A stretch of 64,000 bases of DNA from Bacillus rhizoplanae (GCF_917563915.1 NZ_CAKJTI010000010.1:62001-126000); one strand, 5' to 3'; positions 15,029-24,650 are shown, numbered from the stretch's first letter. A program made the numbers and translations. Notes: generated from the letters alone by a model not told the origin.

Positions 15029-17248
15029 GTGATTAATCGTCCTTTATACAAACTTGCTCGTTTCATAAGTAGTGCAAAAGGTGCCAAAATAGTTTTAATC
15101 GGCTGGATTCTTGCTATTGGCGTTTTAAGTTTCATCGCACCAGCAGCCAAAAAATACGCAACAAGCAGCGGTGAAGGAAGCATACATGAAGATACTCCAT
15201 CTGCTGTAGCTCAAAAGATATTTGACGAACAATTTCCATCCAAAGACGGATTAGTAGCCTTGCTTGTTTTTCATGGGAAAGATGCGATCACTGAGAGCGA
15301 GCGTGCAAAAATCTCAGAAATTAGCAAGTGGCTTTCTTCAGATGATAAACCAAAAAATGTAGCAAGTGCATTACCATTCCACCAACTCCCCAAAGCCACA
15401 CAAGATAAAATGTTTTCCAAAGATAACACGACCATTCTTTTAAATGTTGCGATGACAAAAGGTTTAGAATCGAATCAAATTTATGAGACATTAGAGCAAA
15501 TTCGAAACCATGTAAAAGAAACAGGTATAGGAGATTTACAGTTTGAGATTACAGGCCCAGCTGGGATTGCAGCGGATACGATTACACTTTTCAAAAATGC
15601 TGATTTCGTATTGATGTTTGCAACAATAGGGTTGATTCTAATTATATTAATCATAATTTATCGCTCTCCCCTACTCGCCGTCATTCCATTAATCATTGCG
15701 AGTATTGTATATCAAGTAGTGGATCGTATATTAGGATTGGCGGGCCAAAATGGATGGTTTGTCGTCGATAAACAAGCACTTTCGATTATGATGATTTTAC
15801 TGTTTGCAGTTTTAACGGATTATTGTTTATTCATCTTAGCTCGTTATAAAGAGGAATTAAAAAAGATTGATTCGAAATACGATGCTATGCAAGTCGCATT
15901 GACACAAGTAATGGAACCTATTCTATTCAGTGGTGGAACGGTACTTATCGCAATGCTTACATTGTTTTTTGCTGCTTTTAAACCGTATCATCACTTTGCT
16001 CCAGTATTTTCAGTTGCCATGGTGATCATTCTTCTCGGAGGTATTACACTAATCCCAGCTATATTTGCACTAGTAGGACGAAAAGCGTTTTGGCCTTTCG
16101 TTCCAAAAATAGCGGAGAAAGAAGAAAAGTTAAGCGGCTTTTGGAAAAATGTAGGCAGTTTTGTAAAGAAAAAGCCTACAATCACAGCAGGTATACTATT
16201 AGTTATGCTTATTCTTGCTTCACTTAACGTTGGATCCATGAAATATTCATTTAATTTAATGAAGTCATTTCCGAATGACATTTCATCGCGGCAAGGTTTT
16301 GAAATTTTAGAAGAACGCTTTCCACCAGGACAATTAGCACCCGTTACTGTCATTTTGAAATCAGATAAAGAAATTGCATTAGACCAACCATTTGTTGAAA
16401 AATTAGCTTCATTATCAAACTCAATCAAAGAACTAGATGGAGTAAATGCCGTCACCCCTGAAATCACTTCAGGATTATCCGCACCCAATTCGAACTTGCC
16501 AAAAAATTTCTTATCAGAAGAAAAGCATGCCATCAGACTGCAATTGACTTTACAAGACAATCCTTACGACAAAGCAGCTTTAAATACAATAAATACACTG
16601 CGAGAAAACAGTAACAGTTTGTTAACGAAGAGCGGCTTTGATTCACAGCAATATTCCTTGCATTATAGTGGGCAAACCGCACAGCAACTAGATGTGCGAT
16701 CTTTAAATGAAAAAGATACGATCGTAACGTTCTCACTTATTTCAATTTTCATTTTCATTATGCTTGTGTATCAATCAAGATCCATCATCATAGCGCTAAC
16801 GATGATAGTAACAATGTTACTTTCCTATGCTGCAACTTTAGGACTGGGTTGGATGATCTTTCATCATATTTTAGGCTACGATTCGATTAGCTATCGTCTA
16901 CCTGTCTACACCTTTGTTTTTCTTATTGCATTAGGGGTCGATTATAATATTATGCTTGTATCCCGCATCAAGGAAGAGGCACAAAAGTATGAATGGAAAG
17001 AAGCGGTGGCACGTGGAGTCGCTTTAACGGGGGGCGTCATTTCATCAGCTGGTATCATACTCGCAGCTACATTCTGTGTACTCATTACGCAACCACTTCA
17101 GGAACTCTTTCTGTTCGGTTTGACGATGACAATGGGGATTTTAATTGATACGTTCCTTGTTCGTGGTATGCTGCTCCCTTCGATTCTAATTTTTTTCAAG
17201 CCAAACCGTTCCAAACATATTTCTTCAATCCCAACAGATTTGAAATAA
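15029..17248 (+). CDS. MMPL-family (RND-like) membrane transporter, probable heme-stress regulon member
   Basis: The 739-residue protein has two repeats of one helix, a large external loop and five helices, as in MMPL transporters. The fourth-helix region carries LLFAVLTDYCLFILARYKEE and its counterpart LIALGVDYNIMLVSRIKEE; the two aspartates correspond to proton-relay residues. The start is GTG at 15029 with AAAGGGAGG upstream, since ATG two bases earlier is followed by a stop. It would export a hydrophobic compound. A perfect HssR box in its promoter suggests induction by heme, an association I do not recall being described. A bcr1 copy follows the stop. Confidence 0.85.
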   Translation: MINRPLYKLARFISSAKGAKIVLIGWILAIGVLSFIAPAAKKYATSSGEGSIHEDTPSAVAQKIFDEQFPSKDGLVALLVFHGKDAITESERAKISEISKWLSSDDKPKNVASALPFHQLPKATQDKMFSKDNTTILLNVAMTKGLESNQIYETLEQIRNHVKETGIGDLQFEITGPAGIAADTITLFKNADFVLMFATIGLILIILIIIYRSPLLAVIPLIIASIVYQVVDRILGLAGQNGWFVVDKQALSIMMILLFAVLTDYCLFILARYKEELKKIDSKYDAMQVALTQVMEPILFSGGTVLIAMLTLFFAAFKPYHHFAPVFSVAMVIILLGGITLIPAIFALVGRKAFWPFVPKIAEKEEKLSGFWKNVGSFVKKKPTITAGILLVMLILASLNVGSMKYSFNLMKSFPNDISSRQGFEILEERFPPGQLAPVTVILKSDKEIALDQPFVEKLASLSNSIKELDGVNAVTPEITSGLSAPNSNLPKNFLSEEKHAIRLQLTLQDNPYDKAALNTINTLRENSNSLLTKSGFDSQQYSLHYSGQTAQQLDVRSLNEKDTIVTFSLISIFIFIMLVYQSRSIIIALTMIVTMLLSYAATLGLGWMIFHHILGYDSISYRLPVYTFVFLIALGVDYNIMLVSRIKEEAQKYEWKEAVARGVALTGGVISSAGIILAATFCVLITQPLQELFLFGLTMTMGILIDTFLVRGMLLPSILIFFKPNRSKHISSIPTDLK

Positions 17249-17256
17249 CCTTAAGG

Positions 17257-17413
17257 TAAAGTGAAATTTCCATATCAGTGGGGGGTTTTTCATCCCCCCT
17301 GATGGAAAGCCCGCCCAATCGGGCACATGCCAGCAGTTATCCCCCACCTATCTTCCTCGCTTCTCTCTTAATCTTCAGGTGAGGGTCTTACTGCCCGTGA
17401 ATAGCAGGATAAT
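17257..17413 (+). repeat. bcr1 repeat after MMPL gene
   Basis: Full-length copy from TAAAGTGAAATTTCC to AGCAGGATAA with the usual inner hairpin, CCCAATCGGGC and GGTGAGGGTCTTACTGCCCG blocks. Confidence 0.85.
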
Positions 17414-17467
17414 GAATGTTGCATCCTCCATTTCTTATGTTAGTGGTTCATCGTTTTAATGAAATGA

Positions 17468-17511
17468 AAAGTGTGCTATCAGTTTTGCTGACAGCACACT
17501 TTTCATTTTCT
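17468..17511 (+). terminator. Terminator after the MMPL unit
   Basis: AAAAGTGTGCTATCAG, a short loop and CTGACAGCACACTTTT, followed by CATTTTC. It separates MMPL from the next promoter. Confidence 0.85.
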
Positions 17512-17529
17512 TAGAAATTGTAATAACGT

Positions 17530-17549
17530 GTTCATCTTCTGTTCATAAA
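17530..17549 (+). promoter_or_regulatory. HssR-type direct repeat, promoter of the hssS unit
   Basis: GTTCATCTT CT GTTCATAAA keeps the GTTCAT cores at the 11-base period of the other boxes, followed by TATTCT at 17557. It marks the expected promoter of an hssRS operon. Confidence 0.7.
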
Positions 17550-17582
17550 CATTTCTTATTCTACGAAAGTGAGTGGCTTATA

Positions 17583-17722
17583 TAACCATCAGTGTTTTTT
17601 TCTTCATCCCTACTAATAGAAAACTCTCACCAATCAGGCACATGCCAACAGTTATCTCCCACCTATCTTCTTTGTTTTCTCAGAATCTTGAGGTGAGAGC
17701 CTTACTCTCCAAAAATAGAAAG
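17583..17722 (+). repeat. Degenerate bcr1-like copy where hssR is expected
   Basis: Blocks AACCATCAGTG, CCAATCAGGCACATGCCA, CAGTTATCTCCCACCTATC and CTTGAGGTGAGAGCC match the bcr1 order but the left end is missing and the copy is worn. It fills the space between the HssR-type promoter and hssS. Confidence 0.75.
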
Positions 17723-17743
17723 TTAAATTAGAGGTGAAAAAAT

Positions 17744-19138
17744 ATGCGATCATTATATTCAAGATTTGTTATTATATCTGTTTTTATTATGCTAGTTAGT
17801 AGTATAGTCGCATTTTTACTTACAAATGTATATTATCATGTGTATTTAAAACCATATAACAGTGAGAAAATTTTAAAATACGCACAAGAAGTGAAATACT
17901 TATATGAGAAAAATACAGAACTAAATAAAGATGAGTACTTACAGTCTATTTCTAATCTTGGCTTTGAGATTTACGTAGTAGACGATAAAAAACAAGGTAA
18001 GCGGTACGGTGATGATTTCAAGAAAATAAATATTAGCGTAGAGACGATTGAACATGTATTAAACGGAAATATATACAATGGGATTTTAACATATCCAAAT
18101 CGTTTATTTGCTACCGGTTTTTTTGACAATACACTTTCGAATAGTATAGGAATTCCTGTTGAAAATAACGGTAAAGTGTATGCGCTATTTATTCGCCCAG
18201 ATATTCAACAGCAATTTGGAGAATTACGTATTTTCTATGCCGTTTTATTAGGATTAATTATTTTAATCAGTCTAATTCTTATCGCGATAGCTACCCGCTT
18301 TGTCGTTCGCCCTATTCAAAGATTTACACGTGCGACAAAAGAAATTGCAAGTGGGAACTATGATTTAGCACTGCCAGAAAATCGGCGCGATGAAATTGGC
18401 ACACTTGCAACTAGCTTTCGTAAAATGGCCAAAAGATTACAAAATTCAGATCGGATGCGACAAGAATTTGTTTCGAATGTTTCTCATGAATTTCAATCCC
18501 CCCTATCATCTATTCAAGGATTTTCAAAAACATTACAAACACATGATTTAACTGCAGCTGAGCAAAAACATTACTTAGAAATCATTGAATCAGAAAGTCG
18601 ACGCATGTCCAGTTTATGTAAACAATTATTAATGTTAGCATCGCTTGATAAAGAAGATCTTACTTTACGTAAGCAGCCCTTTGATTTAGGGAAACAAATA
18701 AAAGATATTATTTTTATGCTTGAGTGGGAATGGAGAACAAAAGAACTTGCAGTTGAAATGGATGTTCCTAGCATACAAATTTACGGAGATGAAAACTTGT
18801 TTCATCAAGTATGGACCAACTTGTTTACCAATAGCATCAAATTTACAGAAAGCGGCGAAACGATTTCATTTGAAGCAGAAGAGCTGGAAACAGAGTGGCG
18901 TATTTCGATTACTGATATGGGTATTGGTATACCGGAGAATGAAGTAAAAAAAATATTTGATCGTTTTCATAAAGTCGATACTGCCCGAAACAGAAATGTA
19001 AACGGAAGCGGATTAGGTCTTTCTATTGTAAAAAAAGTCGTTGATCTTCATGGCGGAGCAATAACTGTTGATAGTGAACTTGGAAAAGGAACTACCTTCT
19101 CTATTTACCTTCCAAAACAAGAAGAAGAGTCTATATAA
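17744..19138 (+). CDS. hssS: HssS, heme-sensing histidine kinase
   Basis: The 464-residue kinase has helix 1 (residues 8-28), an external sensor of about 130 residues, helix 2 (163-184), HAMP, phospho-acceptor SHEFQSPLSSI (His248) and an ATPase domain with N, G1 (DMGIGIP) and G2 (GSGLGLSI) boxes. The N-terminus matches Staphylococcus HssS closely: SFLLTNVYYH-like start, ATGFFDN, SIGI and ALFIRPDI. It should sense heme stress and phosphorylate HssR, which drives hrtBA. The unusual point is that hssR, normally directly upstream, is not there; a repeat occupies the gap. GAGGTG precedes the ATG. Confidence 0.92.
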   Translation: MRSLYSRFVIISVFIMLVSSIVAFLLTNVYYHVYLKPYNSEKILKYAQEVKYLYEKNTELNKDEYLQSISNLGFEIYVVDDKKQGKRYGDDFKKINISVETIEHVLNGNIYNGILTYPNRLFATGFFDNTLSNSIGIPVENNGKVYALFIRPDIQQQFGELRIFYAVLLGLIILISLILIAIATRFVVRPIQRFTRATKEIASGNYDLALPENRRDEIGTLATSFRKMAKRLQNSDRMRQEFVSNVSHEFQSPLSSIQGFSKTLQTHDLTAAEQKHYLEIIESESRRMSSLCKQLLMLASLDKEDLTLRKQPFDLGKQIKDIIFMLEWEWRTKELAVEMDVPSIQIYGDENLFHQVWTNLFTNSIKFTESGETISFEAEELETEWRISITDMGIGIPENEVKKIFDRFHKVDTARNRNVNGSGLGLSIVKKVVDLHGGAITVDSELGKGTTFSIYLPKQEEESI

Positions 19139-19156
19139 CCTATAGACTCTTTTTTT
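19126..19156 (+). terminator. Terminator at the end of hssS
   Basis: AGAGTCTATA, loop TAACC, TATAGACTCT, then T7. The stem overlaps the last codons. Confidence 0.85.
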
Positions 19157-19166
19157 GTAATCTTTT

Positions 19167-19186
19167 GTTCATATTCCGTTCATATT
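19167..19186 (+). promoter_or_regulatory. HssR box upstream of hrtBA
   Basis: Two perfect GTTCATATT units separated by CC, identical to the MMPL box, followed by TATGAT at 19194. Confidence 0.88.
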
Positions 19187-19234
19187 TCCTCTTTATGATA
19201 AGAGCATAGAACGAAACAAGGAGGAATGAACGTA

Positions 19235-20308
19235 ATGTTTTTAGCACTTAAAGAATTAAAACAATCAAAATTAAGATACGGATTAATCGGTACAATTATG
19301 ATCCTGTTATCATTTCTTGTACTTATCATATCAGGTTTAGCAAATGGTTTATCTCATGATAATGCCTCTTCTATTATCGAAATGAAAGCAGACAAGTTTG
19401 TAGTATCAAGTGATGCCGAGGGTAAATTATTACGCTCTCAAATTAAGAAAGACGACGTAGATAAAGTATTAGCACAAGTTGATGAAAAAGATGCGGTTCC
19501 AATGCATCTTAAAATGACGACATTTGAAAAAGAAGGAAGTTCAAAAAAAGTTGATGCTGCTATTTTTTCAAGTAAACAAGATTCATTCATTGCCCCAAAA
19601 GTGATTGAAGGGAAAAACAGCGCTTTAGCAGACGATGAAATCGTTGCTGATGAATCTATCAAAGAAAAAGGTATAAAGCTTGGAGATAAGCTAGTAGATC
19701 CTATTTCTAAGAAAACTTTCAAAGTTGTTGGATTTACAGAAAATCAAATGTTTAGCCATACACCTGTTGTTCATATGAATGAAAATGTATGGAGCAGCAT
19801 TGCAATGCCGAATGAAAAAGATTACAGCATAATCGCTCTAAATACTGATAAAAAAATCGATAATGCAGATAATGTAAAAATTGTCGATAAAAAAGAAGTA
19901 CTGCAAGGTATTCCAGGTTATAAAGAAGAACAAGGAACATTAACGATGATTATTGCGTTTTTACTTGTAATTTCAGCATTATTAATCGGTGTTTTCTTCT
20001 ATGTTATTACATTACAAAAAACACACCAATTAGGCGTATTAAAAGCAATTGGAACAAAAAACTCATATTTAGCAGGTAATTTAGTTGTACAATCCATCTT
20101 CTTATCTGGTGTCGCTCTTGTAATCGGCATTGGCTTAATCTTGGCAGTACAGACTGTTTTACCAGCTAGCATGCCATTCTTATTAACAACAACAACAATC
20201 GCGCAATATGCAGGTATCTTTATCTTAATTAGTATTTTCGGTACACTAATTTCTCTATATCAAGTATTGAAAGTAGATGCACTAGAAGCAATCGGAGGTG
20301 GAATGTAA
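19235..20308 (+). CDS. hrtB: HrtB, heme efflux ABC permease
   Basis: The start is placed at ATG 19235 (AGGAGG nine bases upstream), giving 357 residues; an ATG at 19226 is too close to the ribosome site. It has the MacB/FtsX permease layout: helix 1 after FLALKELKQSKLRYGLIG, a large external domain, then three helices with QKTHQLGVLKAIGTKN between them. HrtBA expels heme or porphyrin from the membrane. Its stop overlaps the hrtA start (TAATG). Confidence 0.92.
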   Translation: MFLALKELKQSKLRYGLIGTIMILLSFLVLIISGLANGLSHDNASSIIEMKADKFVVSSDAEGKLLRSQIKKDDVDKVLAQVDEKDAVPMHLKMTTFEKEGSSKKVDAAIFSSKQDSFIAPKVIEGKNSALADDEIVADESIKEKGIKLGDKLVDPISKKTFKVVGFTENQMFSHTPVVHMNENVWSSIAMPNEKDYSIIALNTDKKIDNADNVKIVDKKEVLQGIPGYKEEQGTLTMIIAFLLVISALLIGVFFYVITLQKTHQLGVLKAIGTKNSYLAGNLVVQSIFLSGVALVIGIGLILAVQTVLPASMPFLLTTTTIAQYAGIFILISIFGTLISLYQVLKVDALEAIGGGM

Positions 20309-21021
20309 TGGTAACAGAAGTGAAATGGGATAACCCAGTGTCATTATTAAAGCTTGAACAAGTAAGTAAAGTATATGGCGAAGGAGATACAGAAGTAACT
20401 GCCCTTCATCCAATTACGTTAGATGTAAAAGCGGGCGAATTTATCGGTATTGTTGGTCCATCAGGTTCAGGAAAAAGTACATTGCTTTCCATTGCAGGTG
20501 CACTTCTATCTCCTTCAAAAGGAAACATTTATATTTCTGATCAAAACGTAACGAATTTATCAGAAAAAGAGATGACAAGTATTCGTCTAGAAAAAATTGG
20601 TTTTATATTCCAATTTGCAAATCTCGTACCTTTCTTATCGGTTAAAGAACAACTTTTATATATCGCTAAGTTAAAGGGAGAAAATAAAAAAGAAGCTGAC
20701 AAGCTTGCAACTGAATTACTGAAAACATTTGGATTATCACATCGAATGAATCATTATCCGAATCAACTTTCAGGCGGTGAAAAACAACGTGTAGCCATCG
20801 CTCGTGCTTTTATGAATAATCCAGACTTAATTTTAGCTGATGAACCTACTGCTAGTCTTGATTCAAAACGCGCTAGAGAAGTAGTTGAATTAATGAAGCA
20901 TGAAGTTAAGAAAAACAAAAAAGCAGCAATTATGATTACACACGATGAAAAAATGCTTGATGTATGTGATCGAATTTTAACACTTCGAGATGGAAAATTA
21001 CTACGAGAAAACGAAATTTAA
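20308..21021 (+). CDS. hrtA: HrtA, heme efflux ABC ATPase
   Basis: A 237-residue ATPase of the MacB/LolD type: Walker [10 protein letters not shown] (50-58), Q-loop region FQFANLVP, signature [14 protein letters not shown], Walker [13 protein letters not shown] and the switch histidine in ITHDEK. It pairs with HrtB. GGAGGTG inside the hrtB end serves as its ribosome site, so expression is coupled. Confidence 0.94.
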   Translation: MVTEVKWDNPVSLLKLEQVSKVYGEGDTEVTALHPITLDVKAGEFIGIVGPSGSGKSTLLSIAGALLSPSKGNIYISDQNVTNLSEKEMTSIRLEKIGFIFQFANLVPFLSVKEQLLYIAKLKGENKKEADKLATELLKTFGLSHRMNHYPNQLSGGEKQRVAIARAFMNNPDLILADEPTASLDSKRAREVVELMKHEVKKNKKAAIMITHDEKMLDVCDRILTLRDGKLLRENEI

Positions 21022-21039
21022 GAGTTAGTAGTAATCTAA

Positions 21040-21083
21040 AAAAACTTTCTTATCCCCTATCTGACTAGGGAATAAGAAAGTTT
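21040..21083 (+). terminator. Terminator after hrtA
   Basis: AAAACTTTCTTATCCCCTA, a short loop and its near-complement ending AAGAAAGTTTT, then CTTTC. Confidence 0.85.
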
Positions 21084-21171
21084 TCTTTCATTTAAAGCAT
21101 ATTTTCATTTTTATTTACAATATAACACAATTTTAATATAATAATTAGGCAAATTTCATATGTAATATTGC

Positions 21172-21191
21172 GTTCATATTCTATTCATAAT
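21172..21191 (+). promoter_or_regulatory. HssR-type box upstream of hsmA-like gene
   Basis: GTTCATATT CT ATTCATAAT: same spacing as the hrtB and MMPL boxes with two changes in the second unit. Confidence 0.72.
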
Positions 21192-21237
21192 TCTCATGTA
21201 ACATGCTTTATATAAAGCAAATGACTGTTAGAAAGGA

Positions 21238-21615
21238 ATGATGAACGTGTTAGCATCCGCTATTACATTTATTACAGCTGCACTTATTTTTTATACAATC
21301 GGAGTATGGAGTGAAAAATTTCAAAAGACGTTAAAACCTTGGCATGTCATTATTTTTTGGCTTGGATTAGTATGTGATACGCTCGGAACTACATTAATGG
21401 AGAAAATGGCTTCAGCAGGATCTCTCCTCAGCTTTCACGGAATAACAGGCTTATCAGCAATTTTACTTATGCTATTTCATGCTGTTTGGGCAACGGTTGT
21501 GTTAATAAGAAAAGATAGAAAAATGATGACAACATTCCATACACTAAGCGTTATCGTATGGTTCATTTGGTTAATCCCTTATATTTCTGGCCTCATATAC
21601 GGAATGACAAGATAG
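21238..21615 (+). CDS. HsmA-family small membrane protein
   Basis: This 125-residue protein has four helices and conserved histidines in helix regions (KPWHVIIFWLGL, SFHGITGLSA, MLFHAVWATV, TTFHTLSV). I read it as the HsmA family; Clostridioides difficile HsmA binds heme in the membrane and protects against it. The upstream HssR-type repeat fits that role. Start choice is uncertain: ATG 21238, ATG 21241 or GTG 21247, the last having the best distance to AAAGGA. It likely starts a three-gene membrane protein unit with the next two genes. Confidence 0.72.
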   Translation: MMNVLASAITFITAALIFYTIGVWSEKFQKTLKPWHVIIFWLGLVCDTLGTTLMEKMASAGSLLSFHGITGLSAILLMLFHAVWATVVLIRKDRKMMTTFHTLSVIVWFIWLIPYISGLIYGMTR

Positions 21616-21676
21616 CTTTTAAATATGGCTCTATTCCCAAAAATAAACATTGCTAATACTACCTTAGGAGGTTATT

Positions 21677-22075
21677 ATGAAAAAGTTATATAATGCATCT
21701 TTTGTCTATTTAATTATCGGTTTATTTTCCGGTGTATTTGCAAGAGAATATGCAAAAGCGCAGGGAATTCAAGGCACTACTCTGCTGAACCTTTTGCACA
21801 CGCATATGTTAGTTCTTGGATTTTTGTTCTTTTTAATTGCCTTTGCATTATCAAAATCATTTGCATTTCATGAAGCAAAAGGTTTTAATGCGTGGTTCAT
21901 CGTTTATAATATAGGACTGATTTCAACAGTTGGTTCATTGGCGGCACGCGGACTTCTTCAAATAAATGGAACTGATTTTAAAGGGTTAAGCCATATAGCA
22001 GGAACGTCTCATACTATCATTGGCATTGCTCTAGTTTGGTTTATGATTTTATTAAAAAAATCATACAAGGGATAA
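21677..22075 (+). CDS. DUF2871 membrane protein
   Basis: A 132-residue protein with four helices and histidine-rich helix ends: LLHTHMLVLGFLFFL, SHIAGTSHTIIGI. These resemble heme-ligand positions, but the domain (DUF2871) has no established function that I know. TAGGAGG precedes the ATG. It lies 61 bases after the HsmA-like gene and 13 bases before the CcdC-like gene, so the three probably share a transcript and respond together to heme. Confidence 0.72.
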   Translation: MKKLYNASFVYLIIGLFSGVFAREYAKAQGIQGTTLLNLLHTHMLVLGFLFFLIAFALSKSFAFHEAKGFNAWFIVYNIGLISTVGSLAARGLLQINGTDFKGLSHIAGTSHTIIGIALVWFMILLKKSYKG

Positions 22076-22088
22076 AAGGAGGTAAAAT

Positions 22089-22583
22089 ATGAACTTAAAT
22101 ATAAACTTAGCTGTTGTAATGAGTGTTGTTGCTCTTTGCATGGCTATTGGAATGATGATTATTCGCTTAAAATCAGCAAAGAAACCTGTATCATTAAAAA
22201 AAATTATACTCCCACCGATTTTTATGAGTACGGGAGCATGCATGTACATCTTACCAGAATTCCGATTAACAACATCAGAAATTTGGGAAGCAGTTATCGT
22301 TGGTTTATTTTTCTCTATTTTTCTTATTAAAACATCAAAATTTGAAATACGCGGAAAAGACATCTATTTAATACCTTCTAAAGCATTTATATTTATTTTA
22401 GTCGGTTTACTTGCTGTCCGCATCGGTATGAAAGAATATTTAAGTCAATCAATTGATTTAGGACAATTAAGCGGTATGTTCTTCTTACTTGCTTTTGCGA
22501 TGATCGTATCTTGGAGAATTGGAATGTATCGTTCATTTATGAAATTGCAAAAGGGAATGAATTCTGTAGGAAGCAGCCTTTAA
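22089..22583 (+). CDS. CcdC-like membrane protein
   Basis: Five helices in 164 residues. The segment KIILPPIFMSTGACMYILPEFR matches the conserved block of Bacillus CcdC, encoded beside cytochrome c maturation genes in B. subtilis. CcdC itself is of unknown role. Its position behind two putative heme-related membrane proteins supports a link to heme handling. AAAGGAGG sits before the ATG. Confidence 0.75.
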   Translation: MNLNINLAVVMSVVALCMAIGMMIIRLKSAKKPVSLKKIILPPIFMSTGACMYILPEFRLTTSEIWEAVIVGLFFSIFLIKTSKFEIRGKDIYLIPSKAFIFILVGLLAVRIGMKEYLSQSIDLGQLSGMFFLLAFAMIVSWRIGMYRSFMKLQKGMNSVGSSL

Positions 22584-22601
22584 TTAAAAAAGCGCACCTC
22601 T

Positions 22602-22645
22602 AAATAACGTGAACCCGATATCGTACCGGGTTCACGTTATTTACT
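22602..22645 (+). terminator. Terminator after ccdC-like gene
   Basis: AAATAACGTGAACCCG, loop, CGGGTTCACGTTATTT, then ACTTTC. It ends the heme-stress cluster and may also serve convergent spoVR. Confidence 0.88.
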
Positions 22646-22681
22646 TTCTTTTCAAACTGTATATAAATGTATAGAGGAGCT

Positions 22682-24100
22682 TCACACATACTTCCGATGC
22701 ACCATCTTCCCATCATAAGAAAATACAACACTCTTATTCTCCACAATCGACTCCATATGCACTGTTCTTCCCCATAACTGATAAATGTACGGCAATACTT
22801 TCTCTAAATATTTTAAATCTAGTTCAATTCCTTCATAATAATGCTTAATGTACAACTCACCGTTCTTTAAATGATCTCCATCTTCGACCATTAAATATGG
22901 GAAACCACCATTTGTTCTCATATTCACTAACTGATCCCGAACATTTTCCCAATCTTTATCAATGACTTTATAATCTTTCCCTTGGCGCTGGAATAAGTAC
23001 ATATCTTCGCGCATAACAAGTTCTTTGTTTAAGTAATTTCTAAGGAACGATACGTCCCATTCAATTTCGCGTACTTCAAAGATTTTTTCTCTTCCTGAGT
23101 TTGGTTTTGCTCCTCGGCGTATCATTTCTTCTGTCGGATTATTGTAGCGTTCTTCAATATCTTCAAACATTTTAATGCCAAGATAGTACGGGTTAATACT
23201 CGTCTTCGATGGCTGGACAACACCTGCGTTTAACTTTGCGAATTCAATGGCTTCATCCGAGCTTAAGTCCATTTCGCGAAGGATGCGTTGATGCCAGTAC
23301 GAAGCCCAGCCTTCATTCATGATTTTCGTTTCAAGCTGCGGCCAGAAATACAGCATTTCCTCACGCATCATCGTTAAAATATCACGCTGCCACTCTTCTA
23401 ATTCACGGCTATATTGTTCAATAAACAGAAGTAAATCTTTTTCTGGTTGCGGCGGAATTTTTCTTTTCTTCCGCATATTAGGTAATTCTCGTTTCTTATT
23501 TCGATTTTCTAAATTCCATAAATCATCGTACGGCGTGGCAGCCTTCCTTACTTGTTCTTCCTCTTCTTGATCATCCGCGCTCCACGCAAGCTTCGGTCTC
23601 ATAAGTGAAGGATCAATATGCTCTTGAATGGCTAGCACAGCATCCAAAAAAGTTTCTACTTCTTTTTTTCCGTATTTATGCTCATAATTTTTAACTCTCT
23701 CTGCAGTTGCCGCCATACTTTCGACCATATCGCGTTTCGTGTTAGAAAATCGAATATTGTTTTTAAAGAAATCACAATGCGCCAATACATGAGCGACAAT
23801 AAGCTTATTTTGAATCAATGAATTTGTATCGAGCAAAAAAGCATAACATGGATCGGAGTTAATAACGAGCTCATATATTTTACTAAGTCCTAAATCATAG
23901 TGAAGTTTCATCTTATAAAATTGCTTTCCAAAGCTCCAATGTGAAAAGCGCGTTGGCATGCCATATGCACCAAATGTATAAATAATATCAGCTGGACAAA
24001 TTTCATAGCGCATCGGATAAAAATCTAATCCAAACCCTGTCGCAATTTCCGTAATTTCTGCAATTGCATATTGCAATGCTTTGTCCTCACTACTTCTCAT
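22682..24100 (-). CDS. spoVR: SpoVR family stage V sporulation protein
   Basis: From ATG 24100 (AAGGAGGG eight bases upstream) the protein is 472 residues; the longer open frame to 24151 lacks a ribosome site. Recognisable SpoVR blocks are [57 protein letters not shown] and [16 protein letters not shown]. In B. subtilis SpoVR contributes to spore cortex formation; the conserved His and Glu residues suggest a metal site. It is monocistronic. Confidence 0.95.
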   Translation of the reverse strand: MRSSEDKALQYAIAEITEIATGFGLDFYPMRYEICPADIIYTFGAYGMPTRFSHWSFGKQFYKMKLHYDLGLSKIYELVINSDPCYAFLLDTNSLIQNKLIVAHVLAHCDFFKNNIRFSNTKRDMVESMAATAERVKNYEHKYGKKEVETFLDAVLAIQEHIDPSLMRPKLAWSADDQEEEEQVRKAATPYDDLWNLENRNKKRELPNMRKKRKIPPQPEKDLLLFIEQYSRELEEWQRDILTMMREEMLYFWPQLETKIMNEGWASYWHQRILREMDLSSDEAIEFAKLNAGVVQPSKTSINPYYLGIKMFEDIEERYNNPTEEMIRRGAKPNSGREKIFEVREIEWDVSFLRNYLNKELVMREDMYLFQRQGKDYKVIDKDWENVRDQLVNMRTNGGFPYLMVEDGDHLKNGELYIKHYYEGIELDLKYLEKVLPYIYQLWGRTVHMESIVENKSVVFSYDGKMVHRKYV

Positions 24101-24266
24101 CTCTGTTCCCTCCTTACACCTTCCCTTATGAAAGTGTATGAGGAAAAACAAGCTTTCATGAAAATTAAAGAAATTACCTCAATATATTTTGTCTTTTAGA
24201 TGCGATTATCTTGCAAAACATGTAAGCTTTCCTTTAGAGAACATTCATTACAGAGGGGATAATCTT

Positions 24267-24608
24267 ATGAATACAATCATGAAAGTTATGACACTTCAGG
24301 CATGGGAAAATGCGAAAGAAAAGGGAATAATTATCGAACCTTCCTTACAGGAAGAAGGATTCATTCACTGCTCATTTCTCAATCAATCATTACAAGTTGC
24401 TCACAAACATTTTGCAGCAGAACCTTCTATTGTATTTTTAACAATTGATCCAGAGCGTGTACAAGCAGAAATTAAATACGAATTAGCTGCAAATGGTGAA
24501 CGTTATCCACATATTTATGGTGTCATACATACGAGTGCAATCACAAACATTCATACATTAATTCAACATAAAGATGGAACTTTTACACTTCCACCAGTAC
24601 TTGCATAA
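24267..24608 (+). CDS. DUF952 family protein
   Basis: The start at ATG 24267 (GAGGGG upstream) yields 113 residues, the usual family length; the open frame before it is not coding. Blocks GFIHCSFLNQSL and RYPHIYGVI identify DUF952, a small globular family related to glutathione-S-transferase or ART-like folds with no proven role that I know. A bidirectional terminator follows. Confidence 0.85.
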   Translation: MNTIMKVMTLQAWENAKEKGIIIEPSLQEEGFIHCSFLNQSLQVAHKHFAAEPSIVFLTIDPERVQAEIKYELAANGERYPHIYGVIHTSAITNIHTLIQHKDGTFTLPPVLA

Positions 24609-24611
24609 TAG

Positions 24612-24650
24612 AAGAAGGATGCTTATATGCTAATAAGTATCCTTCTTTAT
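24612..24650. terminator. Bidirectional terminator between DUF952 and nitroreductase genes
   Basis: AAGAAGGAT ... ATCCTTCTT with partly paired interior, T-rich on the plus side and A-rich upstream. Confidence 0.75.
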
